Below, piece after piece: positions 34,845-46,534 of a DNA stretch of 64,000 nt. The notes under the pieces were generated by a model that was not told the DNA's origin, ran no database searches, and was given only the letters and a program-made list of their open reading frames with translations. The position numbers were made by a program, and so were the translations under genes. The stretch spans positions 1 through 64,000 of the forward strand of contig BSBK01006037.1 in assembly GCA_027943335.1 (NCBI GenBank), read 5' to 3'. Numbering within the stretch: position 1 is the stretch's first letter; each line of letters begins with the position of its first letter. The stretch is from Chamaecyparis obtusa. Its lineage: Eukaryota; Streptophyta; Pinopsida; Cupressales; Cupressaceae.

Positions 34845-35581
34845 GTGACTAATAAGATAGGGGAGTTGATTCACAAGAAGAATGGGATTGACTATTCCTT
34901 AACTAGAGCATGTCGTGTCACTATCAAAATTTATCAAGCAAAAGATTTGAAGAAGAGACTTTTAGCACATGACATAAGTGATCTATTTTTCAAATTAAGA
35001 TTGGAGGGTATTACACACAAGTCAAGTGAGATTAAGGGCATGGTTGATCAAAATGGAGTATTGATGGTGATCAGAATTTTGATTTTGATGTTAAAGGTTT
35101 TAAGAGTGCTTAGCTTTCAGTACAAGTGTGTGGAAAGAGTCTGTTTGGATTTGATGAGCTGATTAATATGTGCCAAAATATTTCTATGAAACTTTTGATG
35201 GATATCAGTGATGGTATTAGTGAAGGGGAGGTCAAGTGGTATGATCTTTTCATAAAAGATGGGAAAAAGAGGCTGCTAGAGAAGGTTCAGATGAACGTTG
35301 TGGTAGGTATAGCTGAGCCAGAACAACATAAATGTGTATTTGTTGGAAGCTGTAATGTTGGGAATGCTAGGCCACCAGAGCTCTTGTTTGTTTGGATTCC
35401 AATATTTGGTGCTTATCGAATAATGGCTATTAGCACACAGGAATGCGATTATCCACCAAGGTCACCATTTACAGATTGTGGAAAGGATTGGCTTGAGACT
35501 CTTAGGAAACATATTGGCAGACACCTTGCAAAGTGTCTCATGCAACATGGGAAAATGTCCATGAACGTGTCAACTGTTTAA
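34845..35581 (+). pseudogene. Captured C2 plus inositol-5-phosphatase (IPPc) fragment, copy 1
   Basis: The first part (34905-35100, RVTIKIYQAKDLKKRLLA) looks like a C2 calcium/lipid-binding domain, with a frame shift near 35050. The second part (35126-35581) has GEVKWYDLF and then the start of an exonuclease-endonuclease-phosphatase fold: SCNVGNARPP, GTYR-like AYRIMAIST, QECDYPPRSPF and DWLETLRKHIGR. In IPPc enzymes the WNVG Asn and the QE Glu bind the metal. Here Trp is replaced by Cys, while QEC is kept. The rest of the catalytic domain is absent. There are no introns. Confidence 0.68.
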
Positions 35582-36520
35582 GTGCCTTAGTCATTAAATC
35601 TCATCTTTCCCAAAATGACATTGATGAGAAATCAGTTAGAAATTAGAAACTTAAGAAAGAGATGTGTTTATTTGGGAGTTAGCATTATGATGTTGTAATA
35701 TTAGAATAAAATAATTATGGACAACATTATATGAAGGAAAGATAAAAGTAAAACCATCGAAAAGAAGACCTTACCAAGAAATGGTTATGCTGATAACCGA
35801 AAGGTCACGGGAATGATTGATGTTAAATATGCCTCAGTAGGTAGGAGGAGGGGTCTGGATTCTACTGACCCTAGAGACTTGGAGCTACAGGAGTGAGTTT
35901 TTTTTTTTTTAGTTTGTAGGGGTAGGTGTAGGGGATAGTTTCTTTCGGGGATTTGTGAATGCAAAAATAGAGGATCTGTAGCATCTTTCTGTAAATTCAA
36001 AGGAATAAAGTTTTTGTGTATTGGAGCTTTGAGTCTAGATGCTTGCTTTGTTGTTGATATTAATATGTGAGTTAATTCAATTCCCTCTGAAAGCTATTTT
36101 ATTTCATTCAATCATAGATGTGTTTATCATTTGGACTTTGAGCCAAAGTTATTTATGTATTTGGAAGAATTGATGCGTCTCTTTCTTTCTATGTTCTTCA
36201 TAATGTTAGGGTCAGATAAATGGTCTTTGTATTATTAATTCTCTATTTTTATTTGTTTAGTTTCTTCACATCTATGTCCTGTTTATGAGTAGATGTTTGT
36301 CTGCCTTTTTATATTTTCTAGTTAAAAGCATCTAAGTTCGTATGTTAGGTAAATTCATTGTAAATCCTACACAGGGAGTTGTACCCAGATAATTCAAAGG
36401 GCACTTACACTTTTCAATAGAGAAGTGACCCAACTGTTAGTGTAGATTAAGTCTTCTTTTTTTGGGCATTTGGGGTCAATTTGTAATCATTTTGTTTGAA
36501 GACCAATCTGTTCACCAACA
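35582..36520 (+). other. 3' part of the 5' LTR of G, non-coding
   Basis: No domain recognised. It is repeated closely at 40075-41014, so it belongs to the LTR proper. Confidence 0.75.
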
Positions 36521-36526
36521 GATTTT

Positions 36527-36544
36527 TGGTGACTTTACTGGGGA
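36527..36544 (+). other. Primer binding site of element G
   Basis: TGGTGACTTTACTGGGGA lies six bases after the LTR end. It differs from the initiator-Met site used by the other elements here; I recall this TGGCGACT...CTGGGGA type from Tat/Ogre-like gypsy elements. The priming tRNA was not checked. Confidence 0.65.
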
Positions 36545-36629
36545 AGAGGAATTGAAGATTAGTGTCATATTTTATTCCCCTAGTTATTTTTGAAATATCT
36601 TGTGTATGCAGGATTGGCGACTCTATAAA

Positions 36630-38330
36630 ATGACCATGCCTAATGGAAAAGCCGCAAGAAAGATGAGGCCTAATCCCACCTTTATGGAACTCTATCATAT
36701 AGATGACAAGGTGCTATAGGAGTTCCTGGATCGTTACAAAGAAAGTGTCTCTCATGCTGTGAGAACAAATTTGAGCATTGAAGATGACCATAATTCTATC
36801 CTGCTATGGAGGAGTTTGTGTTATAGATTTCACAAGCTGAAAAAGTTGGAAGCATACAAGAAAAAGGTACAACACCTCGAGAAAGAGCTAGAGGTGGACA
36901 ATGATGAAGCCCCAGTTATCTCTATACACTTTATCTCATGCAATTACTCAGTCCAGGGTGAGCAAGAAATCCAAATGGTCACAACCCAACCACAAGAAAA
37001 TCAGGCATGGGTAAACAAGAACACCTTGGCTGAAAGTGAAGATCCCAGTAGCGGTAATGACAAGGGTATACCTAAATCTTTTGTCTTTTCTCATATTGAG
37101 AACTCTAAATCTAAGAATGATGTTAGCCATCCTGGTTGGGAATCTATTGTTAGTAAAAAATTTCAAGCTGGTGTGGAACCAAAAGTTGAAACTTGGATTT
37201 CTATTGAAAAGAAAAACAAATGTGATTCTTCATGTTTAAAATTCCAAAAACAATCCATAGAAGAATCCGATCAGTTTAAAATTGAAGCTTTGGGTAATGG
37301 CATAGCTTCTGAAACAAAGATAGATGTGATTACTTATAGTCTGGATAATTTTCAAGAAGACGATCATCTTGCACATCTAGTGGAAGCAATCCGGTTTAAA
37401 AAAGACACAGTAGCAGCAAACGAGATTGAATAAAATTCTCTAAAGCTGGGAGATAAGCTTATTTGGAGTAAGCCCAACCCACTGTACTTACCAATAGAGT
37501 TTTGTGAGGATATTACTATTAGAGAGAATCCTCTATTTCAGCCTTATGATTCACCATTAAGTGATGAAAATCTGTTCTCTTCTTTCATATTAGAAGATGC
37601 TGAAAATCTGATGGAAGGAGGAAAGGTTGGAGTTAGTTCCCAGCCTATGGGTGACTCAGTTGAGACACTAAATGATATCCTCCTCTACAATGAAGAAGAA
37701 GACATCATATACAATTTTCTTTCATCTCTTGGGCAAGAAGATCCCTCTTTGAACACTCTAAGTATGAATTTTAAAAAAATAGACAGTAAGAGGTTGTTTG
37801 GGGATTCACTATTTCATTCTTTTTGTTGTGAATTTACTATGGATAATGTTGTGAAATCTAAAGAAGCACTGGAAGAAACAAAAGATCAAATGTTCTGCAT
37901 ATTTGATGGCACCTTGAGTCTTGATGGAGTTGAAGAAAAATTTTATGATAAATTCGATCCCATGTTGGATGGATTCCATATTTTTGATAATGTGAAGCAC
38001 GACTCTCATAATCATGGAAAGAAGTGTGCCATTATAGACCGTAGTTGGGAGACTAATGAAACATTATCTGAATATTATTCTCTCCAATTCAAAAATTTTC
38101 TTGATTTGAAGAATGATATAGAAAAACCCTTCGAAGATGAAGAATTCTATGATGAGCCTTGGTTGTTTGGGAAAGAATGTTGGGTTGCCAAATTTCTCCA
38201 TGCTATCAGCTTGAGTTTTAGCATTGAAGAAGTCGCTAGTAGGCAATGGTTTGGAGCTGCTCTAGTGAGACATGATTTGCTATTGCGGAAAGGCTCCTAT
38301 TTCTCCCAGCCGGTAAATGGATTCACGTGA
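36630..38330 (+). pseudogene. Element G internal ORF, unrecognised, two in-frame stops
   Basis: One frame of about 566 codons is open except for a TAG at about 36717 and a TAA at 37431. Open parts are 36759-37433 and 37611-38330. The product is acidic and Asp/Glu/Ser-rich. Its N-terminus (MTMPNGKAARKMRPNPTF) leads into a Lys/Glu coiled-coil-like region near 36830-36900, and it ends QWFGAALVRHDLLLRKG. No knuckle, protease, RT or integrase motif is seen. Both stops are one C-to-T change from Gln codons. Its place after the primer site suggests a gag-position protein. Function unknown. Confidence 0.65.
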
Positions 38331-38640
38331 CCTCTTCTTGCTTTTGGTTCCTGTGGTAGGCTCTCTTCCTACCTATGTTTTTGTTTGTAAATATGTTCTT
38401 GCTCTGCAAGTTTTGGTCGTCCTTAGTTTAGCCTTCTTGTTTCCGGTTTGTTTTGGTGGTTTGGGGTTTTTGTTTTGGTGTTTTCCTTGTTCCTCTCTAT
38501 CCTCTCCCTACAGGAAGCTCCAGCTCCTTTTCTTTGTGCTCTGACTCTTCTGCCCAATGGATGCTAGGCACTGTTCCTTAACCAGAGATGCTGGAGTTCT
38601 CTATTTTCATAATAAAAAATAGTCCCGCAATTAGAGCCCA
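38331..38640 (+). other. Element G region before the 3' LTR
   Basis: T/G-rich non-coding sequence ending GCAATTAGAGCCCA directly before the LTR. No strong polypurine tract is visible. Confidence 0.6.
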
Positions 38641-38919
38641 TGTTGGTACCCATATAGACCTCGGTATTTAAACTTTCAGTGTAGGGTCTTGAATCTCTCT
38701 GAACTAAGTTCAAAGAGGTTCAAAGTGGTTCAATTTGCATAAGAAAGTTCAGGTTCAGAGTTCGAGTTTGCAGAGCCAAAGTTCAAGTTTCAATTTTAGA
38801 TGAACGCCATTGTCAGACTTGAAATGTGAATTCAAGATGCAGATTCAATTTTTCAATTTCAGACCCATAGTCCAAAATGCAGATTTCGAGATAGGTTATC
38901 TCGGGTGATATAGACAAGG

Positions 38920-39388
38920 GTGTGCCTTTTTCAACAATATTTGAGCCGTTTCAATTCAGAACGTACTAAGGAGAATATTATGAATGATCAAGTAGAAGAT
39001 GAGCTAAAACAAATTGGAGTCAAATCAAGTGGGAATGATCAAAGTTCTACCAATGTCAGTGGTAACATTGATAGCCAGAAAATACCCTCAACTAAAGAAT
39101 CATTTACAAGGAGAAGTGTTGGAGGGATAAGTTTTTCAATTACTGCAGACAGTACAAGGAAAAAACATTGATAACATAGATAGTGGTGATGGTGTAGTGG
39201 TTGGTATTGTTAGTCTTCTACGGGGACTTGTTGTAGGAGGACAAGTAAAGTTTTCAAGCTCCACTACATCTATTGCACCTCTTCCTAGTGTTCATTCTGG
39301 AAGTGCTTTGTTAGATGAAATCAATCATTCATCTTCGGCAAGAGCTATGATAAATACTTCATCATCAGGATTTAGCTTAAATCTCTAG
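38920..39388 (+). pseudogene. BEACH-like fragment, shorter copy in the 3' LTR
   Basis: Same reading as 33415-33882, with a frame shift near 39165 (a poly-A tract, AGGAAAAAACATTG). Open parts are 38920-39171 and 39197-39388. GIVSLLRGLVVGGQ here is closer to the expected family pattern than copy 1. The WPEW part is deleted. Confidence 0.62.
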
Positions 39389-39424
39389 GACTCTAATCAT
39401 CGGTTTGAGCATATTTAGCTTAAA

Positions 39425-40074
39425 TTTATCAAGAAAGAGATTTGAAGAAGAGACTTTTAGCACATGACATAAGTGATCTATTTTTCAAATTAAGATTGGA
39501 GGGTATTACACACAATTCAAGTGAGATTAAGGGCACGGTTGATCAAAATGGAGTATTGATGGTGATTAGAATTTTGCTTTTGATGTTAAAGGTTTTAAGA
39601 GTGCCCAGCTTTTAGTACAAGTGTGTGGAAAGAGTCTGTTTGGATTTGATGAGCTGATTAATACATGCCAAAATATTCCTGTGAAACTCTTGATGGATAT
39701 CAGCGATGGTTTTAGTGAATGGGAGGTCAAGTGGTATGATCTTTTCATAAAAGATGGGAAAAAGAGGCTACCAAGGAAGGTTCTGATGAACATTGTGGCA
39801 GGCATAACTGAGCCAGAACAACATAAATGTGTATTTGTTGTAACCTGGAATGTTGGGAATGCTAGGCCGCCAGAGGTCTTGTTTGCTTGGATTCCAATAT
39901 CTGGTGCTTATCGAATAATGGCTATTAGCACATAGGAATGTGATTATCCACCAAGGTCACCATTTACATATTGTGGAAAGGATTGGCTTGAGACTCTTAG
40001 GAATCATATTGGCAGACACCTTGCAAAGTCTCTCATGCAACATGGAAAAATGTCCATGAACGTGTCAACTGTTT
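39425..40074 (+). pseudogene. C2-IPPc fragment, copy 2 in the 3' LTR
   Basis: Partner of 34925-35581. It keeps the canonical TWNVGNARPP (39842 onward) but has a TAG stop where copy 1 has the Gln of QECDY. Copy 1 has the reverse damage. The open part is 39621-39935. Confidence 0.66.
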
Positions 40075-41014
40075 AAGTGCCTTAGTCATTAAATCTCATC
40101 TTTCCCGAAATGACATCGATGAGAAATCAGTTAGAAATTAGAAACTTAAGAAAGAGATGTGTTTATTTGGGAGTTAGCATTATGATGTTGTAATATTAGA
40201 ATAAAAGAACTATGGACAACATTATATGAAGGAGAGATAAAAGTAAAATCATCGAAAAGAAGACCTTACCAAGAAACGGTTATGCTGATAATCGAAAGGT
40301 CACAGGAATGATTGATGTTAAATATGCCTCAACAGGTAGGAGGAGGGTTCCAGATTCCACTTACCCTGGAGACTTGGAGTTACAAGAGTGAGTTATTTTT
40401 TTTTTAGTTTGTAGGGGCAGGTGTAGGGGATAGTTTCTTTCGGGGATTTGTGAATGCAGAAATAGAGGATCTGTAGCATCTTTCTGTAAATTCAGAGGAA
40501 TAAAGTTTTTGTGTATTGGATCTTTGAGTCCAGATGCTTGCTTTGTTGTTGATATTAATCTGTGAATTAATTCAATTCCCTCTGAAAGCTATTTTGTTTC
40601 ATTCAATCATAGATGTGTTTATCATTTGAACTTTGAGCCAAAGTTATTTATATGTTTGGAAAAATTGATGTGTCTCTTTCTTTCTACGTTCTTTGTAATG
40701 TTAGGGTCAGATAAATGGTCTTTGTACCATTAATTCTCTGTTTTTATATGTTTAGTTTCTTTGCATCTATGTCATGTTTACGAGTAGATGTTTGTCTTTC
40801 TTTTTATGCTTTCTGGTTAAAAGCATCTAAGTTCGTAAGTTAGGTAAATTTATTGTAAATCCTACATGGGGAGCTGTACCAAGATAATTCAGAGAGCGCT
40901 TACGCTTTTCAATAGCGAAGTGACCCAACTGTTAGTGCAAATTAAGTCTTCTTGTTTGGACATTTGGAGTCAATTTGTAATCATTTTCTTTGAAGACCAA
41001 TCTGTTCACCAACA

Positions 41015-42100
41015 TGTGGCTTGTCGATGATTCCACATGTTACATGTATATATTGAACTTTGTATGCTTCGATGGATGTTTATAATATTTTCTGAAGGTT
41101 TACTTTGGTACGTAGGCAGAGAGAATGTTGGAAAAAGGTTATTGAATCTGTTTTACACCTGCACCTTCTATTTGCTTGAATGTTTCTATATATTTGTTCA
41201 ACAAGGTCATCTGAAGCATATTCTACAATCATTTCAGTTATTTCTCACAATATCATCCCTCTTAAGGCATTCAATATGCTCTGATGCATGTAAATTTTTG
41301 TTATCTGTCTCCACGAGCACATCTCCATACTAAAATCTTCATTTTTCCTATGCATTGGTGAAGCCCACACAATAATTCAGAAGTTGCCATTGTGGTATGG
41401 ACAACGAGAATAATGGCAATGATTTGTTTTTTTATTCACTGGTTGTAACTATTTCGGAAGTTACTTAATCCTTTTTAGTAGATAGAATTTACGAACACTT
41501 TTGCCGCCATGATTCCATTAGATTGACATGACTTTGAGGCACTCTATCAAACAGTTCGCGGGCCTTGAGGTTTACATATGATTTGAAGTTTCTAAAGCAT
41601 AAATCCATTTTCTATAAAACAGGCAATCGATGCATTCTATGAGCTGACATTTCTTTGAGGTATCCTATTTAACTGTTCACAAAGTTGAAATTTTGCATGG
41701 AACACATTTAATAGGGCATCTCCCACATTATTATTTTTAACCAAATGTCTATTCTACAATTATGGCATGCCATCAAGACCACATCTCTTCGAGAGGTTCT
41801 AAATAAAACTTTCTAGTGCATTGTCTTTAATTCCATATTTCTCTTGCATATGTCATAGAGCATTCGGTTTGCACTTCCGTATATATTCCCTATTACAAAT
41901 TATCATTTTAGCTCAGGCAAAATGTTCATCAAGAAAAGATGGTTGAGCCGGTCTTATAGACCCACCAAGTGCATTTGTTTCAAGGTTTCTAAAGATGATT
42001 TCAACAAGAAAATCCTGCAACCATTGGATTCTTTGAAGTGACATTTATTTAATGCAATTTGGCATTTTTGTAGAGATAGAGAGAATGTAGGTCAAATTTG
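41015..42100 (-). pseudogene. PPR-protein pseudogene, 5' part
   Basis: Continuing from 33134 across element G. Degenerate repeats include ARELFDRVPQSHVN near 41510-41555, LNRIPQRNVSS-stop-NASIACF near 41600-41660, preceded by VGDALLNVFHAKFQ, and FRTSRRDVVLMA near 41775-41810. The pattern is that of the PLS-type plant PPR family. No intron is seen. Stops and frame shifts throughout mark a pseudogene. Confidence 0.72.
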
Positions 42101-43640
42101 GAGGGATTATCTTGCACATTTCTTCTTACGATTAGACTTTTTGAGTAGTTATATAAATACTTTTCTTTGTGTTTTTGAATTTTAAAACTTATAATCTACT
42201 TGTAAATTGTCAATTTGTTTTTCACACTACCAACCTTTATTCTATTTATGATTGTACTACTTGCATTCACCTTTTACCATTTCAAACTTACCTTTGCATT
42301 CTTCCTTCACTTTTTGAAACTCATAACTTGGTTATGAGTTATGAATTATGATTTCTCAATGCATAACTTGCATTCTATAGATTTACTTTTTCCATGCATA
42401 TCTCACCTTTGCATTCACTCTCACTTTTCACAACCTTTGACATTCATTTTTTGTAACTCATAACCTAGTTATAAGCTGTGAATTTTGATTTATCAATGCA
42501 TGATTTGTAAAAATAACAACCTCTTCTTTTTCATTATTATTTTCAAGAAGTAAATATATTTAATTTTAATTTAATTTTCTTCACTTCTTCTCACCTTTTT
42601 AGAACACTCATCAAAAACTTTGATTGGAAAGAATTAAACTTAGAAGTGTAAACATGTATCAATTGAACTATCCAAGATGGAATTTTAATGAACTTTTTAG
42701 ATACCAATGGTTGGGGATATAAGCATAAATCTTTCATGAGGTAAAGAGTGGATTATTACAAAATTTGGTGATATGTTTTAGAGCTGCTACTACATCATTT
42801 AATTTTTCTTGATTAATTGATGCATAAGGGTATATACAAGGAAAAGACTTGGATTTTTATTTTTGAATTGAAACCACATTATATAAAATCCAAACATTGA
42901 GTTGAATTTGAAATTGGTTATTTTGGTTTGATTAAAATTAGGGGTAACAACTGGCTATAACTAGGGAAAGGACTGAAAGGGAGGCATAAAGAAACCAAGA
43001 TCTTGATATGGGATTAGCTCCTTATGCATTAGGTAATAGAATCATGGGTAAATCAAAAAATGGGACTAACTTGAGGGACCAAACAAAAACTAAAAAAACA
43101 ACGTAGGGACTAACGGGAGAGATAGGAGGCAAGGAAAAAGAGGAACTGATGCAAAAAAACATCTACCTAAAAGATGTGCAAGGTACCAAGGTCCCTTACC
43201 TTAGATGATTCTTGAATGGTCAAAAAAATCCATTTACATGCTAAGAGAAATATAGACCTACGTAGTAAAGAGATGTGCATGTATGTAACACTTGTAAGCT
43301 CAATATGATGACCAAATTAATGTATATGAGATGAGGAAAAGTTCTGAGCAGTGGACCAAACAACCATATCTCATCATAAATCTAGGAGCTCTCTTAAATC
43401 ACATTGGTACCATCTCGAACATTATTGGTGATAACTTTTGTCATCTCATCATGCATACCAACTTATCTTCTATCTAAAACTTCTTCTTCTTATTTGGATT
43501 GGTAGAAATCACGTTGTGAATTAGCCAATCTTGATATAGTCTGCAACGTGAAGAAACTTACACCCATGTAAATTTGGAATTTGGTATTGAAATCTTGCCT
43601 TTTGAACCACGTATAGAAACACATTCACATGAATATAAAT
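42100..43640. other. Non-coding region with a short duplication
   Basis: No gene seen. A roughly 100-bp block (TTTGCATTC...AACTCATAAC...) near 42290-42390 is repeated in diverged form at 42405-42500. Confidence 0.55.
42318..42340. repeat. Perfect 10-bp inverted repeat
   Basis: AACTCATAAC, a TTG loop, then GTTATGAGTT: a short perfect hairpin in AT-rich DNA. No known role. Confidence 0.75.
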
Positions 43641-43647
43641 AATTGAG

Positions 43648-44500
43648 TTACACACCTTCACCATAGAGGAAATCATCATCTACAGCCTTAAAAAACCAAC
43701 CTGTGTTGCCTACATTGTGAGAGTTAACATCATTGGACACCATTATATCTCCTATCACCTCATTCATGTCTTCATTATTGGAAAAATTATTAATGACATC
43801 CTCTATCCTTGTCATTTTTTTATCATAATAATTATCATATGCATTCTCATATTCCTTTTTTTCAAATTCATCATGAGGAGGAATAGAAAATGGATTCATA
43901 CAATCTAACATATGGGTTTCAACTTGAGCTTTAGATTCAAAAAGAGGATTATTTAGAACCCTGAATGCTTCACAACACACTATTTTCACTTCCTTCAAGA
44001 TAGGGATATTTTTGGACATATCTTCATACATTTCATTTTCAATATGCTTGCCAATATCCATATGCTCATCCATATTGTTTCCCCCCACTAATTATTCTCC
44101 ATGACACCCTTTATGCAATGTGAATGTTTCATATTCCAACTGCATGAAATTTTGGAAAAGATGTGATTCATCTTCTTCGACTTGGAAATCATCTTTTAAC
44201 ATTTTATCAATTTCACAGCTTAGTGAGAGTTCATTAATATCTTCAAAATTGAATGTTTCCAATTTTTAATGACAAGAATATGTTTGAAAATGTTCACTTG
44301 TGGTTGCCTCTCCATTAATGATAGTCGTACAAGATTGTGCAATGGTCTTTGAAGCTTGTTTTCTTAGATTTGATTCTTTCAATAGAGCTATCACCTTCAA
44401 CAATTAATGATGGTTGAATGTGAATATCTTATGCACATAGAAAATCATCATCTAACTAATTGAAGACCCAACTTGAAATTAAAACCACACAAGACTTATC
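43648..44500 (-). pseudogene. Unrecognised acidic ORF, broken
   Basis: The open part 43648-44088 (about 146 codons, Asp/Glu/Asn-rich, HMDIGKHIENEMYEDMSKN) continues upstream through stops to about 44500 with similar composition (FEDINELSLSCEIDKMLKDD). There is no domain I recognise. Its acidic composition recalls the element G internal ORF, but I see no convincing shared motif. It may be the ORF of another decayed element cut by element H. Confidence 0.4.
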
Positions 44501-44639
44501 TTCTAGCATTATTTCTTCACCATCCTCTTCAAGTTGTGGTTGCAAGCATATATAGAAAATGTTTGATGTGTCTTCTTCAAACTCCTTATTTTCATGTTGA
44601 TGGAAGATTTATTATTTACTCTAAAACTCATTATAATCG

Positions 44640-45191
44640 AAACAAGAATTACATTAAGATTTCTTGCAACATGCAACTTTTTAAATTCACCATTGTCAAT
44701 ATACAATAACTTAAGCAGTAAGATTCATTTCTCTCAATGTAAAGCCCTTATAATTAGCTAATCATTCCTCAAAATTACATACATTCCAACGCAACAACCA
44801 CATCACCAAGTAAGATTTGCATCTACGATCTCATAACAATGAAACTAGCCTTCCTACACAGTCTATTTTTATGACTTGCCTTCTCTACCAGCTCTTCTTG
44901 GTTTTCTTCCTTAACACCTCACTTTCCTTTTTCCTCTCTACTTTATCTCTATTTTTTCTCTCTCTGGTACTTAAACAATAACTACTACCCTACTTATATA
45001 CAAGATCACCAGCCACAAGTTGACTTATCCTATCAAAAAATTCCAAGATAAAGGAAACATATTATGGCGAATAGGACAAGACCTAAATCCATAAGAACAC
45101 GCCTAAATAGATATAACATTACATGTGATCATGCAAGGAGGTTAGCGATGAATTTAAGAATATTCATGAATAGTTGTAACATCATTCTACA
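44640..45191 (-). repeat. 3' LTR remnant of element H
   Basis: It matches about 47130-47620 (for example CTTGCAACATG and GACAAGATCACCA...CACAAGT). It is truncated at the left near 44640, and the deletion junction lies at the right. Confidence 0.8.
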
Positions 45192-45199
45192 AAGGTCAG

Positions 45200-45480
45200 T
45201 CTAATAAGACATGACAAGAACTCATGGCCACTACATCACACAACACTTCATCCTTGTATGGACCAATATTGAATTTGACCCAGCATTGTCCTTTGATTTT
45301 CACCAAGTGATCATCTTGAAATAAAATTATCCCATATGGATAAGCATGTTTGCGTAGATCCTTAAACTAAACTTTTGTACCATCTCCTTTGATACAAGGT
45401 TTTTTATGCTCCCACTATCTATAATCACTTTACAACATTTACCTCTTGATTTGTAGATTGTCTTGAACAATTGCCTCCTT
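45200..45480 (-). pseudogene. Element H protease remnant
   Basis: The minus strand reads CCKVIIDSGSIKNL, with the active-site DSGS intact, near 45405-45440. It then has PYKDEVLCDVVAMS and VLLD where VLLGRPW is expected, and then the LTR. Stops are present. Confidence 0.75.
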
Positions 45481-45599
45481 TTTTGAGGCTCCAGTTTCTT
45501 GTTTCCTAAGATAACTCTCCTAAATAAAAATATTCTCCCATCTTAGGTGCATTTAATTACCAATGACTTCACCTTCTAATAGCTCCTCATGTGCCACTA

Positions 45600-46534
45600 A
45601 GTTCTATTTTCCTTACTAGAAATAGCTAAGCATTGGAAAGCTCTATGTCCAATATTTTAACACTTGAAACAAGTACCTTTGAAATTCTTATTTCCTCTAC
45701 CCATGACATGAATATTTTGACCAATTTCCTCTTCAACTACTAATTTATCCTTACCCTTATCATCCACTAATTTATCCATAACCCTTCAGGTAACTTGTCT
45801 TCTTTTCAACTTATCTTCTACCTTCAGGACATATTGATAAAAATATTCAATTGTACCAACCCTTAACATACTTAACTCATCCTAAATATTAAGTCTCAAG
45901 CCATTAACATACATGGCCACCTTTTCCTTTGATGGCTCTTTGTGTCTAGATCTGATAGGCATCTTATAGAAATCCTTAGTGTAATCTTTCATAGTCAAAT
46001 CTTTCTACTTCAGATTCTACAATTTCTTGAACAATTCCAGTTCATAACCTTCCCATATGAAGTTGGCCTTAAGTATAGAAACTATAACTCTCCACCTAGT
46101 GATGTTAGGTTATCCATTTTCTTCTATATCTTTCTCTAATTCCTTCCACCATAGGAATCATGACCCTTCAACTTAGTTTATGCTAACCTAACTCTCTGTG
46201 GATCTTCAACATTTTGAAGTTCAAAGTAATCTTCCAATTCATTAATCGAATCTATCAATTCTTTAGGATGCAATGAACCAACAAAACAAGAAAGATATAT
46301 TCTATGACTCTTGCCCATTTGTGCCATATCTCTCAACAATATTTCTTCATCTTCAAGGATCTGAATTTCTACTATTTCAAGATCTTCAACTGCTTCCTCA
46401 TATTCATCTTCAATCTTAGGATTCAAACTAATTCCACCCAAAGTATTTTGAATCTCTATCTTGATCTCATTTTTTAATTCCTCCATCATTTTCTCTAGCC
46501 TTCTAAGGTTCATTCTTCTAGGTGACATATTCAC
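45600..46534 (-). pseudogene. Element H gag
   Basis: The open part 46178-46534 begins MNMSPRRMNLRRLEKMMEEL, then SLHPKELIDSINELEDYFEL and DPQRVRLA. After stops, GLRLN- and YQYVLKVEDKL-like segments follow, with a zinc knuckle CFKC-stop-NIGHRAFQC near 45630-45672. It is the same family as the element C gag and shows what the uninterrupted C sequence at the D1 insertion site looked like. Confidence 0.83.

Larger units (their letters stand above)
33135..36520 (+). repeat. 5' LTR of element G (3.4 kb)
   Basis: It is longer than the 3' LTR by about 1 kb: the segment about 33915-34924 is absent from the right copy. It holds the BEACH-like fragment (33415-34200), a stretch with no clear identity (34210-34844) and the C2-IPPc fragment (34845-35581). 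A repetitive GTTCAAAG-rich tract lies near 33195-33300. Confidence 0.87.
33135..41014 (+). mobile_element. Element G: LTR element with host-gene fragments inside its LTRs
   Basis: Two direct repeats, 33135-36520 and 38641-41014, start TGTTG(A/G)TACCCATATAG and end CTGTTCACCAACA, giving TG...CA ends with a TGTTGGT/ACCAACA inverted terminus in the right copy. A primer-site-like TGGTGACTTTACTGGGGA follows the left LTR, a type I associate with long-LTR Tat/Ogre-like gypsy elements. The flanks are GGTGG and TGTGG (one change) and the split PPR frame rejoins. The 2.1-kb interior has one unrecognised ORF and no pol, so it is non-autonomous. The LTRs contain pieces resembling two host genes. Confidence 0.85.
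38641..41014 (+). repeat. 3' LTR of element G (2.4 kb)
   Basis: It matches the 5' LTR throughout but lacks the about 1-kb segment corresponding to 33915-34924. The junction is near 39415-39425, where GAGCATATTTAGCTT runs straight into AAATTTATCAAG. Confidence 0.9.
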
